Assembly: GCA_039707655.1 (NCBI GenBank) | Contig: CM077676.1 | Coordinates: 373,864,114 to 373,928,113, forward strand | DNA length: 64,000 nt | Source of the DNA: Elymus sibiricus | Taxonomy: Eukaryota > Streptophyta > Magnoliopsida > Poales > Poaceae | Reading direction: 5' to 3' | Shown here: positions 25,501 through 37,385 of the stretch, in pieces | Numbering within the stretch: position 1 is the first letter of the stretch | Layout of the letters: each line of letters starts with the position of its first letter | Position numbers and translations under genes: made by a program | The notes under the pieces: model-generated | What the model was told of the DNA's origin: nothing | The model's input: only the letters and a program-made list of their open reading frames with translations | Database searches by the model: none

Positions 25501-26233
25501 ACGGCGATCACATCAACCTTGGAACCATTCCCGATGCGTATCGTCACCTCGTCCTTAGCCAATCTTCGCTTATTCCATAGCTCTTGTTTCGAGTTACAAA
25601 CATGAGCAGCCGAACCAGTATCAAATACCCAGGCGCTACTGCGAGCATTAGTGAGGAACACATCAATAACATGTATATCAAATATCCCTTGCATATTATA
25701 GTTCATCACAAAGCCTTTATAGCTTGGTGGCAGTGACTGAAGAACTCTGTCAATAACACTCTCAACCGGAAGATCAATTCCCAGATGAGTCAAGTGGTTG
25801 TGGTACCCAGACATTCTGAGTATGTGTTCACTGACAGAACTGTTCTCCTCCATCTTACTGCTAAAGAACTTGTTGGAGACTTCATATCTCTCAACCGGGC
25901 ATTAGCTTGAAATATCAATTTCAGCTCTTGGAACATCTCATATGCTCTGTGGCGTTCAAAACGCTTTTGCAGTCCCGGTTCTAAGCCGTAGAGCATGGCA
26001 CGCTGAACTATCGAGTACTCATCAGATCGAGCCTGCCTGGCGTTCACAACATCTGCAGCAGCTCCTGCAGCAGGTCCATCACCTAGTGGTGCATCAAGGA
26101 CATAATTCTTCTGTGCAGCAATGAGGATAATCCTCAAGTTACGGACCCAGTCCGTGTAGTTGCTACCATCATCTTTCAACTTAGCTTTCTCTAGGAACGC
26201 ATTAAAATTCAATGAAACAGTAGCACGGGCCAT
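22542..26233 (-). pseudogene. gag-pol of Angela-like Copia element D, with nucleocapsid deletion
   Basis: On the minus strand, gag starts MARATVSLNFNAF at 26233. A one-base deletion near 25893 shifts the frame. From 25853 the frame runs through the rest of gag, protease (WVFDTGSAAHVCN), the pre-integrase zinc domain (LWHYRLGHIG...CEPCLMGK), the integrase core, reverse transcriptase (YVDDILLIGND) and RNase H to 22542. There is one nonsense codon, TAG at 23103-23105, where a Trp is expected. Sequence is missing between the MNYNMQG of gag and the IFDIHVIDVFLT near protease, so the CCHC zinc knuckle is absent. The copy cannot make a complete nucleocapsid. Confidence 0.92.
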
Positions 26234-27470
26234 TTATCTACAACATAGATATGCAAAGAAACCAACAAGACTAAGTTCATGATAAATTAAGTTCAATTAA
26301 TCAAATTACTAATGAACTCCCACTTAAATTAACATCCCTCAAGTTAACTAAGTGATACATGATCCAAATCAACTAGCCCATGTCCGATCATCACGTGAGA
26401 TGGGATAGTCATCAATGGTGAACATCTCCATGTTGATCATATCTACTATATGACTCATGTTCGACCTTTCGGTCTCCAGTGTTCCGAGACCATGTCTGTA
26501 CATGCTAGGCTCGTCAAGTTTAACCCAAGTATTATGCTTGTGTAAAACTGGCTTACACCCGTTGTATGTGAACGTAGAATCTATCACACCCGATCATCAC
26601 GAGGTGCTTCGAAACAACAAACTTTAGCAACGGTGCATACTCGGGGAGAACACTTTTATCTTGAAATTTAGTGAAGGGATCATGTTATAATGCTACCGTC
26701 GTTCTAAGCAAAATAAGATGCATAAAGGATAAACATCACATGCAATCAAAATATGTGACATGATATGGCCATCATCTTGTGCTTTTGATCTCCATCTCCA
26801 AAGCATCGTCATGATCTCCATCGTCACCGGCACGACACCTTGATCTCCATCGTTGCGTCGTGGTCGTCTCGCCAACTATTGCTTCTACAACTATTGCTAA
26901 CGTATAGCGATAAAGTAAAGCAATTACATGGCGCTTGCATTTTATACAATAAAGAGACAACCATAAGGCTCCTGCCGGCTGCCGATAAATTACAAAACAT
27001 GATCATCTCATACAATAACGTATATCACATCATGTCTTGACCATATCACATCACAGCATACCCTGCAAAAACAAGTTAGACGTCCTCTACTTTGTTGTTG
27101 CAAGTTTTACGTGGCGGCTACGGGCTTCTAGCAAGAACCGTTCTTACCTACGGCACAAAACCACAACGGTGATTTATCAAGTTTGTTGTTTTAACCTTCA
27201 ACAAGGACCGGCCGCAGTCAAATTTGATTCAACTAAAGTAGGAGAAACAGACACCCGCCAGCCACCTTTATGCAAAACAAGTTGCATGTCTGTCGGTGGA
27301 ACCGGTCTCATGTACGTGGACATGTAAGGTTGGTCCGGGCCACTTCATCTTACAATACCGCCGAATCAAAATAAGACGTTGGTGGTAAGCAGTATGACGA
27401 TCACCGCCCACAACTCTTTGTGTTCTACTCGTGCATATCATCTACGCATAGACCTGGCTCATGATGCCAC
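26234..27470 (-). other. 5' leader of Copia element D
   Basis: Non-coding leader between the primer-binding site (27457-27470) and the gag start at 26233 on the minus strand. It has short ORFs on both strands but no conserved protein. Confidence 0.7.
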
Positions 27471-28674
27471 TGTTGGGGAACGTTGCATGGAAAACAAAAA
27501 AAATTATATGCACACGCAAGATCTATCCATGGAGATGCATAGCTACGAGAGGGGGAGTGTGTCTACATACCCTCGTAGACCGTAAGCGGAAGCGTTAGAA
27601 CAACGCGGTTGATGTCGTCGAACAACTTCACGATCCAACCGACCGAGTACCGAACGTACGGCACCTCCGCGTTCAGCACACGTTCAGCTCGGTGACGTCC
27701 TCGACTTCTTGATCTAGCAAGACGGCGAGGTAGTGGATGAGCTCCGATAGCACGATGGCGTGGTGACGGTGATGGTGATGCTATCTCCGCAGGGCTTTGC
27801 CCAAGCACTGCGAAAATATGACCGAGGGACGGAACTGTGGAGGGGGGCGCCGCACACGGCTAAGACAATGTTGTGTCTCCTTTGTGGCGCCCCCCTCTCC
27901 TCTATTTATATATGTGTAGGGGCTTGGAGTAGAAGGAATAGTGCCACGTGAACAGTAACCATGAATAGTACACACGGGGACTTGGACTGCAAAGTCCAAT
28001 CCTATTCCTACTAGGACTCTCCCTTTTTCCTTCCCTAGCTGCGTGGGCTTTTGAGGACTTGGTGCGCCTGGCCCAATAAGGCCAGGGCGCCTCCCCTTAG
28101 CCCATGCCAGCCCTTGGGACGTGGTGGACCCACTTGTGGACTTCCGGACCCCTCCGGAATCCTCCGGAACCTTCTGGAAGCTTCCCGGTACAATACCGAA
28201 AAAAAACTGCACCTTTTTCCGGAACCCAAAATATGACTTCCCATATATAAATCTTTACCTCTCAACCATTCCGAGACTCCTTGTGACATCCCGGATCTCA
28301 TCTGGGACTCCGAACAATATTCGCTTACCAATTCACATAACTCATATAACACTATATCGTCAACGAACGTTAAGCGTGCGGACCCTACGGGTTCGGGAAT
28401 GATGTAGACATGACTGAGACGCCTCTCCGGTCCATAACCAATAGCGGAATCTGGATGCTCATATTGGTTCCTACATATTCCACGAAGATCTTATCGGTCG
28501 AACCGCAATGACAACATACGTAATTCCCTTTGTCCGTCGGTATGTTACTTGCCCGAGATTCGATCGTCGGTATCTCCATACCTAGTTCAATATCGTTACC
28601 GACAAGTCTCTTTACTCGTTCCGTAATACATCATCCCGTAACTAACTCCTTAGTCACTTTGCTTGCAAGCTTCT
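27471..28674 (-). repeat. 5' LTR of Copia element D, truncated by element E
   Basis: It starts TGTTGGGGAACG at 27471 next to the primer-binding site and matches the left LTR until CTTCT at 28674. There element E begins with TGAAAGATCG. A TATATAAATA box on the minus strand lies at about 27903-27912. Confidence 0.9.
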
Positions 28675-31316
28675 TGAAAGATCGTGGATGTCGCCTAGAG
28701 GGGGGGGGTGAATAGGCGCTTTAAAATAATTATGGTTTAGGCTTGAACAAATGCGGAATAAAACTAGCGTTTAATTTGACAAGCACAAAACCTAAATCGA
28801 CTAGGCTCACCTATGTGCACCAACAACTTATGTTAAGCAAGATATACAACTATGTGATAGCAAGATATATAACAAGAAACAATATGGCTATCACAAAGTA
28901 AAGTGCATAAGTAAAGGGCTCGGGTAAGAGATAATCGAGGCACGCGGAGACGACGATGTATCCCGAAGTTCACACCCTTGCGGATGCTAATCTCCGTTTG
29001 GAGCGGTGTGGAGGCACAATGCTCCCCAAGAAGCCACTAGGGCCACCGTAATCTTCTCACGCCCTCGCACAATGCAAGATGCCGTGATTCCACTAAGGGA
29101 CCCTTGAGGGCGGTCACCGAACCCGTACAAATGGCAACCCTTGGGGGCGGTCACCGAACCCGTACACTTTGGCAACCCTTGGGGGCGGTCACCGGTACCC
29201 GTCAAATTGCTCGGGGCGATCTCCACAACCTAATTGGAGACCCCGACGCTTGCCCGGAGCTTTACACCACAATGATTGAGCTCCGAGGCACCACCAACCG
29301 TCTAGGGCGCCCAAGCACCCAAGAGGAACAAGCTCAAGGGTACCAAGTACCCAAGAGTAACAAGCTCTAGGGTGCTCAAACACCCAAGAGTAATAAGCTT
29401 CTCAACTTTTTCACCACCACGAATCACCGTGGAGAACTCAAACCGATGCAACTAATGCAATGGCAAGAACACACCAAGTGCTCAAGTCCCTCTCCCTCAA
29501 ATCCCACCAAAGCAACAAAAGCTATGGAGGAAAGTGAGAGGAAGAACAAGGAGAACACCAAGAACTCCAAGACCTAGATCCACAAGGTTCCCCTCACATA
29601 GAGGAGAAAGTGATTGGTGGAAAGGTGGATCTAGATCTCCTCTCTCTTTTCCCTCAAGAACTAGCAAGAATCATTGGAGGGATTTATAGTTAGGCAAGCT
29701 CAAGAAGGTCAACAATGGGGGGCAAACATGAGCTCAAGAGATAAGAACCATTGGGGAAGAAGACCCCCTTAAATAGCCCCCACAAAATCGAACCGTTACC
29801 TGTGCAGGACGCCCTCAAGCGGTACTACCGCTCGGGGGAGCGGTACTACCGCTTAGAGCGGTAGTTCCATCCGCGAGAACGAAAGAACTGGAGCGGTAGT
29901 GCCGCTCGAAGCGGTACTACCGTCCATCAAAGCGGTACTACCGCTAAAGCAAATTGAGCAACCGAACCTTGCATGCAGCCTCAAACTTAAGCGGTACTAG
30001 AGGCGGTAGTAGCGAGCGGAAGTACCGCTTAAGCGGTACTACCTCTCTACTACCGCTCATTAAAAACAGGCAGAGACACCCAAACGAAAACGATCATAAC
30101 TTGAGCATCCGAACTCCGTTTTCGATGATCTTGGGCTTGTTTTGAAGCTAAAAAAAAGCACTAAATCTTAATGCAGAGAAACACCAAAAAATAACAAAGG
30201 AGGATAAAGCCAAATTGGGAAAGGTTAGACCTCTCAAAAAAAGAATAACCGGCAAAACCTCCAATATCAAAAACGCAATAAGTTTTTCATACGGAATCCG
30301 TTTTTGATGAACTTGAGCTTGTATTGAAGATCATGACAAGCTCTAAAACTCCTCATAGAGAAAAGCCAAATAAGAACCAATAAAGATGATGCGAAGGATG
30401 CAATGGTTTGAGCTCTCTACGAATGATACGATCAAGCTACTCACTCGAGAACCCCCCTTGATAGTACGGCTATCGATCCTATAACCCGGTCTCCCAACTA
30501 ACATCATGAGACCGGTAAGATAGAAAACCTATCAAGGACAAACCTTTGCCTTGCGCATAATCCACTTGAGCTAGATGATGACGATCTTGACCTCCTCAAG
30601 TTGGACCACCTTTCTTGATTGCGCCGGCTCGATGAAGACTAGTTGATTGCTCCCCCATACACCACTATGGGTGAGCCACTCTTCGGCACATCTTCACAAG
30701 TCCATTGTCACCACAATGGACGGCAAGCTTCAAGCAGTGATCTTTTCGTGATGCTCCACTTGAACTTGCACACCGCAATCTTGATGACGATCACCACTTG
30801 ATGTCATCCTCCATGGGTTGAATGAGATCTTCCTCTTGACGCAAGCCCATGGAAACATACCTAACCCCACATAGAACTCTCGCATAGAACATGGGTTAGT
30901 ACACAAAGCATAATGGACAATGCTTACTATACCGTGAGATCACTTGATCCCACTCGGTACATCTTCTACGCTTTGTGTGTTGATCAACTTGAATCACTCT
31001 TCATATTTAGTCTTGATCAACCTTGAATCTTTCCAACTCGCTTCATTAGGATGATGTCTTGAAGGTAAACATGAATGTTCACACAATCTTCTTCTTCAAG
31101 ACATGCTTGCAATAGGCTCAACACTCACATGACCAATCTTTGGATAAATCCTTGAATAGAACCTTGGTCAACACATATTCTTCTTATAATAACCTTGAAA
31201 CCAACAAATGGTCTTCAAGCAATGCCTATGGACAAACCCTTCAAATATAACTCAAGGCAACCATTAGTCCATAGAGATTGTCATCAATTACCAAAACCAA
31301 ACATGGGGGCAGCACA
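28675..31316 (-). repeat. 3' LTR of element E, complete (2,642 bases)
   Basis: It starts TGAAAGATCGTGG at 28675 and ends GGGGGCAGCACA at 31316, beside the polypurine tract. It contains the palindrome cluster at 29817-30056 and a run of tandem GGGGGCGGTCACCG-like phrases near 29100-29200. It is not a gene; the ORFs within it lack conserved content. Confidence 0.9.
29817..30056. repeat. Cluster of AGCGGTACTACCGCT palindromes in the 3' LTR of E
   Basis: Three perfect GCGGTACTACCGC palindromes and about eight degenerate or half copies lie in 240 bases. Each perfect unit is self-complementary around a central C. The same cluster is present in the other LTR at 38524-38764. Such a region could form several alternative hairpins in RNA. 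Confidence 0.85.
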
Positions 31317-34300
31317 TGTTCTTTCAATCTCCCCCATTTTGGTAATTGATGACAATCACTTTCAAGAGAGTTTATATAAGGAATTAAGCATCACCATGCA
31401 AAGCAACAACTAATAATGCAAGAGCATGTGATGCAAATGCTTAGGAACAAAACCAAAGCATGAAGAAATAACTCTCTAAACTTCTCCACAAAACTCTCTA
31501 AACTTCTCCCCCATTGGCATCGATTGCCAAAATGGGCAAAAGCTTAGAAGGCCAACATAATATGTGTTCCTCCATAAATTGTGTATTTCTCAAAATATGA
31601 GTGGAATACAATACACATATCCAAGGATGAATAGTTGGAGGAAGACAAACTATATTGAGGATCCAAAGATTGCAAAAAGGATGATATGGCACAAAGACAT
31701 ACCAAAGAGTGAAGCAAGCAATCGAAAGATACCAATTGGACCAATCAATCAAATGATCCGACGAGACACACGAATAAAAGATACTATGAAATGAGCAAAG
31801 GAGTGTTCTAAAGAACATAGAGAAGCTCCCCATGATTTGTGCAATATTTAGTTTTGTATTTGGATACAACGTGCACAAAATAGGATCATCACTCCCCCAA
31901 AATCAATAGAAACTCACAACAAGTGCAAGTGAGTATATAGGAAACTAAGCCTAGCACTTGCAACAAACACATGGTTGAGCAACATGAAAGAGAGGCAACT
32001 TAGGAATAGGCTCAACCAAAACGATGTGTGTGAGTCATGGCAAAGCACTTGAGAAGACTAATATAAGGATGAGCATTAAGCATCAACATAGTCTTGAATA
32101 AACGAGATACAAGGTGCAAGACACGTCCTTCCCACACACAACAAGCAAGTGGGTTCACAGGCTCAATAAAAAGCAAAATAACAACAAAGCTTGTGATAAC
32201 CCATGGCGAAGATAGAGAATGATAGCTTTGTCAAGAGGAGGGATACCAATTGACATGGCGAAAGCCTCGTCAAGACAAGCATGAGGAAAACAATCTTTAC
32301 CACAAAAGAGTGCAACAAGATGCAAGGATATAAGATCCGCACTCACGACAAACGATTTCACGGAGCCACCAAAGAAATAATACAAGAAAGACAAGGTGGT
32401 CATGAAAGAAAGGATATCATCTAGAGATGTAATTTCTCTCAAGTGTATAAGGTTCTAGGTAGGTAAAAATCATGATGATATCAATCCACAAAGAAGGATA
32501 TACACACGAAATAGTTACAACATGAAGGAACAAGATATCCAAAAGGAAGTCATAAATATACCAATAAGATCTTTGCTTGAAAGCATAGCACATGGCTTAA
32601 TATTGTCTTATTGTATATCAATGAACTCCAACTACACAAACATCAAAGACATCACAACTCGTACCAAGATATCATTGTTGGGATGCTTTGAGAAAGGAAG
32701 CAAGTATCACAAGAACGAATCAAGAAATTCATGCCATGATGCAACCTACACAAGGTTGAATGCATGAAGTTGATACTTGTTACCGAGATAGCATTGGAAT
32801 GATGTAGTAGATACCAATTGAATGTAGTAGATTGTAGTTCATTGATCATCCTAGATTGACTCCAATAAGCACATGGCGACAACACCTTCCTTGTGAATGA
32901 GACAAGCCTCCAATGCATCTCCAATGTTCCTAGAACAACATTCACGAACAAAATGGTTCCCAAACTCATTGGGTCCCAAGAGTTAGTGAAACAACAATAC
33001 ATAGGACAAACTCCACAAAAATATGTGCATATAGATATGAAATTGAATTTCATGCACATCTTAGCCAATAAGAGACTTGATGGAGTTTCCCCCATATATT
33101 GGGTCAAAGAAAGAAAGCATGCCACAGGAAATACATAAAGTAAATATGCATGCACAAGACTTTCAAGGACCAAAGGGAGATACAATTTGGACAAAACACC
33201 AAGTAAACCAAGAATGCAACCAAAAGATTAACACGACATAAGGTTGTCCAAATTATATCAAAGAACCAACTCAACTCATGATTTAAGACAATTAGAGATC
33301 AACACATGAGAAGAGATGCCAATTGAAACCAAACCAAATCAACACATGATTTGATAAGATACCAATTGAAAAGATACCAAGTGAAAATAAGATACCAAAA
33401 GAAGAAATAATCACTTGAAGGATACCAAATAAAAGATACAACAAGGAATGAGATACCAAAGAAACACAACAATTGAAAGATATCAAATAAAGAGATATCA
33501 AACTCCCAGAAGAGAGCAAGGTTCCAACAAAACAAACCAAACCCTCTACAAATTTCATGATGGCACAAAGCACCAAAAGGAAAAAGTTTGCCTTCCAACA
33601 GCCCGGACAAGATAGGGATTAAATACCAATTGAAAAGATCATAAAGAAAATAGCGTTCTAAAGAAAATAGGACAGCTCCCCCAAGATTTATGCATTATTT
33701 ATGATTTTGCATTTGAATACAAAATGCACAAGATGGGATCACTACTTTCACTATATCTATAGAAACACTAAACATGTTCAAGACAATCAAAAGATCGACA
33801 AGAGGCAACGAAGACAACGGGAGTAAAACACACCACAAATCCTTGGCAATAAATACGGCAACTAAAACCAAAAGCCAATGTAAAGATGATCAACAATTTC
33901 TACCACATACTAGAATACCAATTGTCAAGAGACAAGAAGTATTTGGAATTACTTCCCGGTGGTAGATTGCAAAGGTATCCAAGATCATCTTCACACCAAA
34001 CAACATAAGCATGTGACAGAAGATAAGAATTAAGCACAATGCTTAGATAGAGATTCTTGATAGCTTCAAGTAGGCAAACAATCATGCAAGCAATGATTAG
34101 AATAACTTGAAGCAAACGGTTCCCAAATAGGATATAAAAGTACATATTGGAGGAAAGTCGTACCAAGAAAAATCTCACACAAACAAGATCCAAAAGATGA
34201 GCAATAACAGCATTTAAGCAAATTGGAACTTGTTTGAGCAACCATGCCACATAGGAACAAGATAATCTATAATATCAACTCTAAGTGGCACAACCTCAAT

Positions 34301-34918
34301 TGTACACATTTTCTAGGCTTGTAATATACACATAGCATATTACTCCCCCATAATGTGATAATCCATATTTAACAAGTGGCAAACAAAAACCAACTAGAGA
34401 TGATTAATGGACACTTTAGAATTTGAATTTCTCATGAATAAGACATACCACATAGAGACTAGATAATCTTGCAATATCAATATTAAGTGGTATTCCTCAT
34501 GTTCACTCATTTTAGGATTGTGAAGTGCCCAAGGCACATCACTCCCCCAAAATGGGATGATCCATTAATCTCTCACAAGAGCCAACTAAGAAACAAACAA
34601 GATGCGAAAAGGCTCAACATAAGACTCACACATACATGATGTGCAAACCAATCATACACATACTTGATTACTCAAGATAAGCAAATCAGAAGCACAACAT
34701 ATACAAACACATGCAAGGTACAAAACCAAAACATGCAAAGGGGCAAGTAACTTTCAATGTAAACAATTTAAGGACAAGTTACCGCAAGGAGGCACATTGG
34801 ATATAAGATAGAAACTTGAAAATCCAATGACTTGGCTTGAGACAATATGAATGATGAAGTCCCCTTAATTCTTCATAATATAGCCAAGTCTCCAATGCCC
34901 TCCAACACCACCTATTGA
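31317..34918 (-). other. Non-coding 3' interior of element E with repeated polypurine-like tracts
   Basis: No credible coding sequence occurs. CTCCCCCA-type runs (purine tracts on the element strand) recur near 31331, 31506, 31891, 33670, 34343 and 34542, each near a boundary of locally repeated sequence. One internal pair (about 31800-31900 and 33650-33750) and another (about 34255-34380 and 34450-34565) are recognisably duplicated. A degenerate GATACCAA repeat lies at about 33310-33490. The true plus-strand primer is the tract at 31317-31340 abutting the LTR. Confidence 0.7.
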
Positions 34919-37330
34919 TCAAGTTTGAGCTTGTTGGTCCCCAACCAAGTTGGGTCCTAAGAGGTTAGTCACAATAGGCTTGGCTACCCAAATGGTTCTT
35001 TTCTTGACACCATTTTGAGTACCAACACACTTGGCAAACACATTGCCAACCTTATCCTTCCCAAGAGAATAGATATCATCAATAATAATTGGGTTGGATA
35101 AGTTACCATTCGTGCATGAAGAAGCAAAGTGACCTTTCTCACGACATAAGTAGCAACGTCTACTCTTCACTTTCTTCTCACTTGATTTCTCAACTTGAGA
35201 ACAATTAACTTGAGTCTTCTTGGGAAGAGGCCTTTCTTCAACTTGTGGTTGAGCATGAGATTGAACTTGTGGCCGCTTCCCTTGTTGCTTGTCACTATGA
35301 TGCTTCTTATTCAATGGGCAAGATCTAACATGATGCCCTTCAATCTTGCACTTGAAGCAAACAATCTTGGCCAAATTCTTGACTTGTTCTTGGCCCTTCT
35401 TCTTGTTGATCTTGGACTTTTTCTTCTTATTGGAGTTGAATCCAAGTCCACCTTTGTCATTGGGGAATTTTTGCACACTCAAAATATTGTTGAGTGTGGA
35501 CTTCCCTTCATGACACTTTTGCAAGTCAATCTTCAAGGAAGTGACTTGGGCCTTGAGCTCTTTGATTTCCTCTACATGGTTAGTATCAACACAAGTACTA
35601 GAGGAAGTATAAGCATCATTGTTAGAGCAACAACGCAAGGAAAGTAATTCATCACAAGATGTAGCAACATTATGAGTAGAAGAATTACAAGGACTAGCAC
35701 ATGGCACAATAATATTTTGAGTAGAGGTAGTGCTTATGTCCACATGAGGCTCACTAGATGTTACCTTCGAGATACTAGCCTCATGAGCCATCTTTAGCAT
35801 ATTATGGGATACTAGAAGATCATCATGAGAGCTTGTGAGCTTTACATGACTTTCTTCCAATTTCCCATAATTACTAGATAGCAACTCAAGTTGAGCCCTT
35901 AGCTCAACATTCTCCTTCAAAATGGATGCTTCACAAGAAATAGAGTTAGTAGCACAAGCATCATCATTAACAACAAGAGGAGAAGGCAACTTGGCAAGCT
36001 CTTTAGCATATGAAGCTTGAAGTTGAGCATGAGACTCGGTGAGTTCAATGAGCGAACTCTTAACGACCCTTGAGCCATTTTCGAGGTGCTCAAAGTCCTC
36101 AAGGAGTTTAGCATGTGCAACTTCAAGCTTGTCATTTTTAGTTCTAAAATCATTAGCCACCTCAAGAGCTTTGTCATGGGATTCCTTTACTTTAGATAAT
36201 TCTAGAGCAAAGGTCTCCTCAAGAGATTCATTGGTGGTTTTTTCATGTTCAAGAGCTTGAGATAGATCCGCGATCTCATCGGCGTAATCATGCTCAAGAC
36301 CTTCCATTTTCTCAATGGTGGCCTCATGCTCCTCGAGATGAGATTCCAACTCCTCAATATATTTCTTGCCCTCAATGGCAATAGACATGATTTCCATGAA
36401 GTTGGAACGAGCAAGTTTATTCCTATGAAGAATTTTACAAATCATTTCTCCCTTAATTTTTAAGGAAGCAACATTATCATTCTCTTCATCATTATCCTCA
36501 TCATCATTAGCATCAACATCATCATCAAGAGACATATTGGGGTTCAAAGGAGGAGATACCTTTGAAGCCTTAGCCATAAGGCAAAAAGCAATAGATGATG
36601 ATGTAGGATCCCTTGAGGCACCATTCAAGACCACATCTTGTTCCATGGAGTGTTGAGTTTCCTCTACATTGTTAGCACAACAACTAGAGGAAATACATGC
36701 ATTTTTATCATGGCAACAAGACATAGCAAGCATATCATCATGACATTTAGTCAAGCAATTTCTACATGATATGCAAGGACTATCAACACAAGCATGTGAA
36801 GCATTTAGAGTGCTTGAAGTGTTAAAGTCCAAAGATGGAGCATTGCAATAAGATAGTGATGAAGGATCATCAATAATGATCCCACTATCATCATTGCAAT
36901 GACCAACACTACTCACCATATCATTACCTTGTGGCAAACCACATGTAGGTGAAGTAGAAGAAGCTGAGAAGACAACACGACCGGAGGTGGAGGGAGAACA
37001 ATCATCCCCACAAATCTTGGACACACCATATTTGTCTTGAAGCTTTGTCCACAAATCATGAGCATCCCGAAACGGCATGAGTTGAAATATAACTACATTG
37101 CTCAAAGCATCGAAAAGCACATTAGAAGCTTGAGCATTGAGATAAGAGTTTTTCTCATCCTCTATAGATAATCTTTGAGAATCCTTTGGAGGAGAAAAAC
37201 CCATATCTACAATTCGCTCTAAACATGGGTCAATGGCCCGGAAATGATTAAGCATGTGAATTATCCAAACATCATAATTTGTGCCATCGAAACTAAGAGT
37301 GTCAAAGAATCCTAATCCCCTAGTCGACAT
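34919..37330 (-). CDS. gag of element E (803 residues, uninterrupted)
   Basis: One open frame starts MSTRGLGFFDTLSFDGTNYD at 37330 and ends at 34919. Residues about 1-105 resemble the Copia-type gag N-terminus (FDGTNYDVW, then HDLWTKLQDKYG). A Cys/Ser-rich linker and an acidic Asp/Glu run follow, then a very long coiled coil (about residues 290-510). Near residues 660 and 725 are two zinc knuckles, CFKCKIEGHHVRSC and CYLCREKGHFASSC, both CX2CX4HX4C. This is much longer than usual Copia gags (a few hundred residues). It should package element RNA; protease cleavage and reverse transcription would have to come from another element. No stop or frameshift is seen. Confidence 0.85.
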   Translation of the reverse strand: MSTRGLGFFDTLSFDGTNYDVWIIHMLNHFRAIDPCLERIVDMGFSPPKDSQRLSIEDEKNSYLNAQASNVLFDALSNVVIFQLMPFRDAHDLWTKLQDKYGVSKICGDDCSPSTSGRVVFSASSTSPTCGLPQGNDMVSSVGHCNDDSGIIIDDPSSLSYCNAPSLDFNTSSTLNASHACVDSPCISCRNCLTKCHDDMLAMSCCHDKNACISSSCCANNVEETQHSMEQDVVLNGASRDPTSSSIAFCLMAKASKVSPPLNPNMSLDDDVDANDDEDNDEENDNVASLKIKGEMICKILHRNKLARSNFMEIMSIAIEGKKYIEELESHLEEHEATIEKMEGLEHDYADEIADLSQALEHEKTTNESLEETFALELSKVKESHDKALEVANDFRTKNDKLEVAHAKLLEDFEHLENGSRVVKSSLIELTESHAQLQASYAKELAKLPSPLVVNDDACATNSISCEASILKENVELRAQLELLSSNYGKLEESHVKLTSSHDDLLVSHNMLKMAHEASISKVTSSEPHVDISTTSTQNIIVPCASPCNSSTHNVATSCDELLSLRCCSNNDAYTSSSTCVDTNHVEEIKELKAQVTSLKIDLQKCHEGKSTLNNILSVQKFPNDKGGLGFNSNKKKKSKINKKKGQEQVKNLAKIVCFKCKIEGHHVRSCPLNKKHHSDKQQGKRPQVQSHAQPQVEERPLPKKTQVNCSQVEKSSEKKVKSRRCYLCREKGHFASSCTNGNLSNPIIIDDIYSLGKDKVGNVFAKCVGTQNGVKKRTIWVAKPIVTNLLGPNLVGDQQAQT

Positions 37331-37370
37331 CTTTACTCTCTAGGCGGTGAAGCCTAATAATGAGAGACGA

Positions 37371-37384
37371 GGCTCTGATACCAA
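37371..37384 (-). other. Primer-binding site of element E
   Basis: The minus strand reads TTGGTATCAGAGCC next to the 5' LTR end at 37386. It fits initiator methionine tRNA priming and sets the orientation of E. Confidence 0.85.
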
Positions 37385-37385
37385 T

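Larger units (their letters stand above)
20766..28674 (-). mobile_element. Copia LTR retrotransposon D (Angela-like), minus strand, 5' LTR broken by element E
   Basis: Left LTR 20766-22508, interior 22509-27470, right LTR 27471-28674 (truncated). The minus-strand LTR starts TGATGGAAATATACCCTAGAGG, the hallmark of the abundant Triticeae Angela/WIS group. The primer-binding site is at 27457-27470 (minus strand TGGCATCATGAGCC). The left flank GCAAT (20761-20765) is the expected target duplication; the right copy was lost. The right LTR stops at 28674, where E begins, and its last 541 bases (equivalent to 21968-22508 in the left copy) are absent from the window. Confidence 0.92.

Noticed and set aside
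34919..37330. Element E gag as a host gene for a CCHC zinc-finger protein
   Set aside because: It lies between two matching LTRs, with a primer-binding site just upstream and a polypurine tract downstream, and its N-terminus resembles Copia gag; a retroelement origin is clear.
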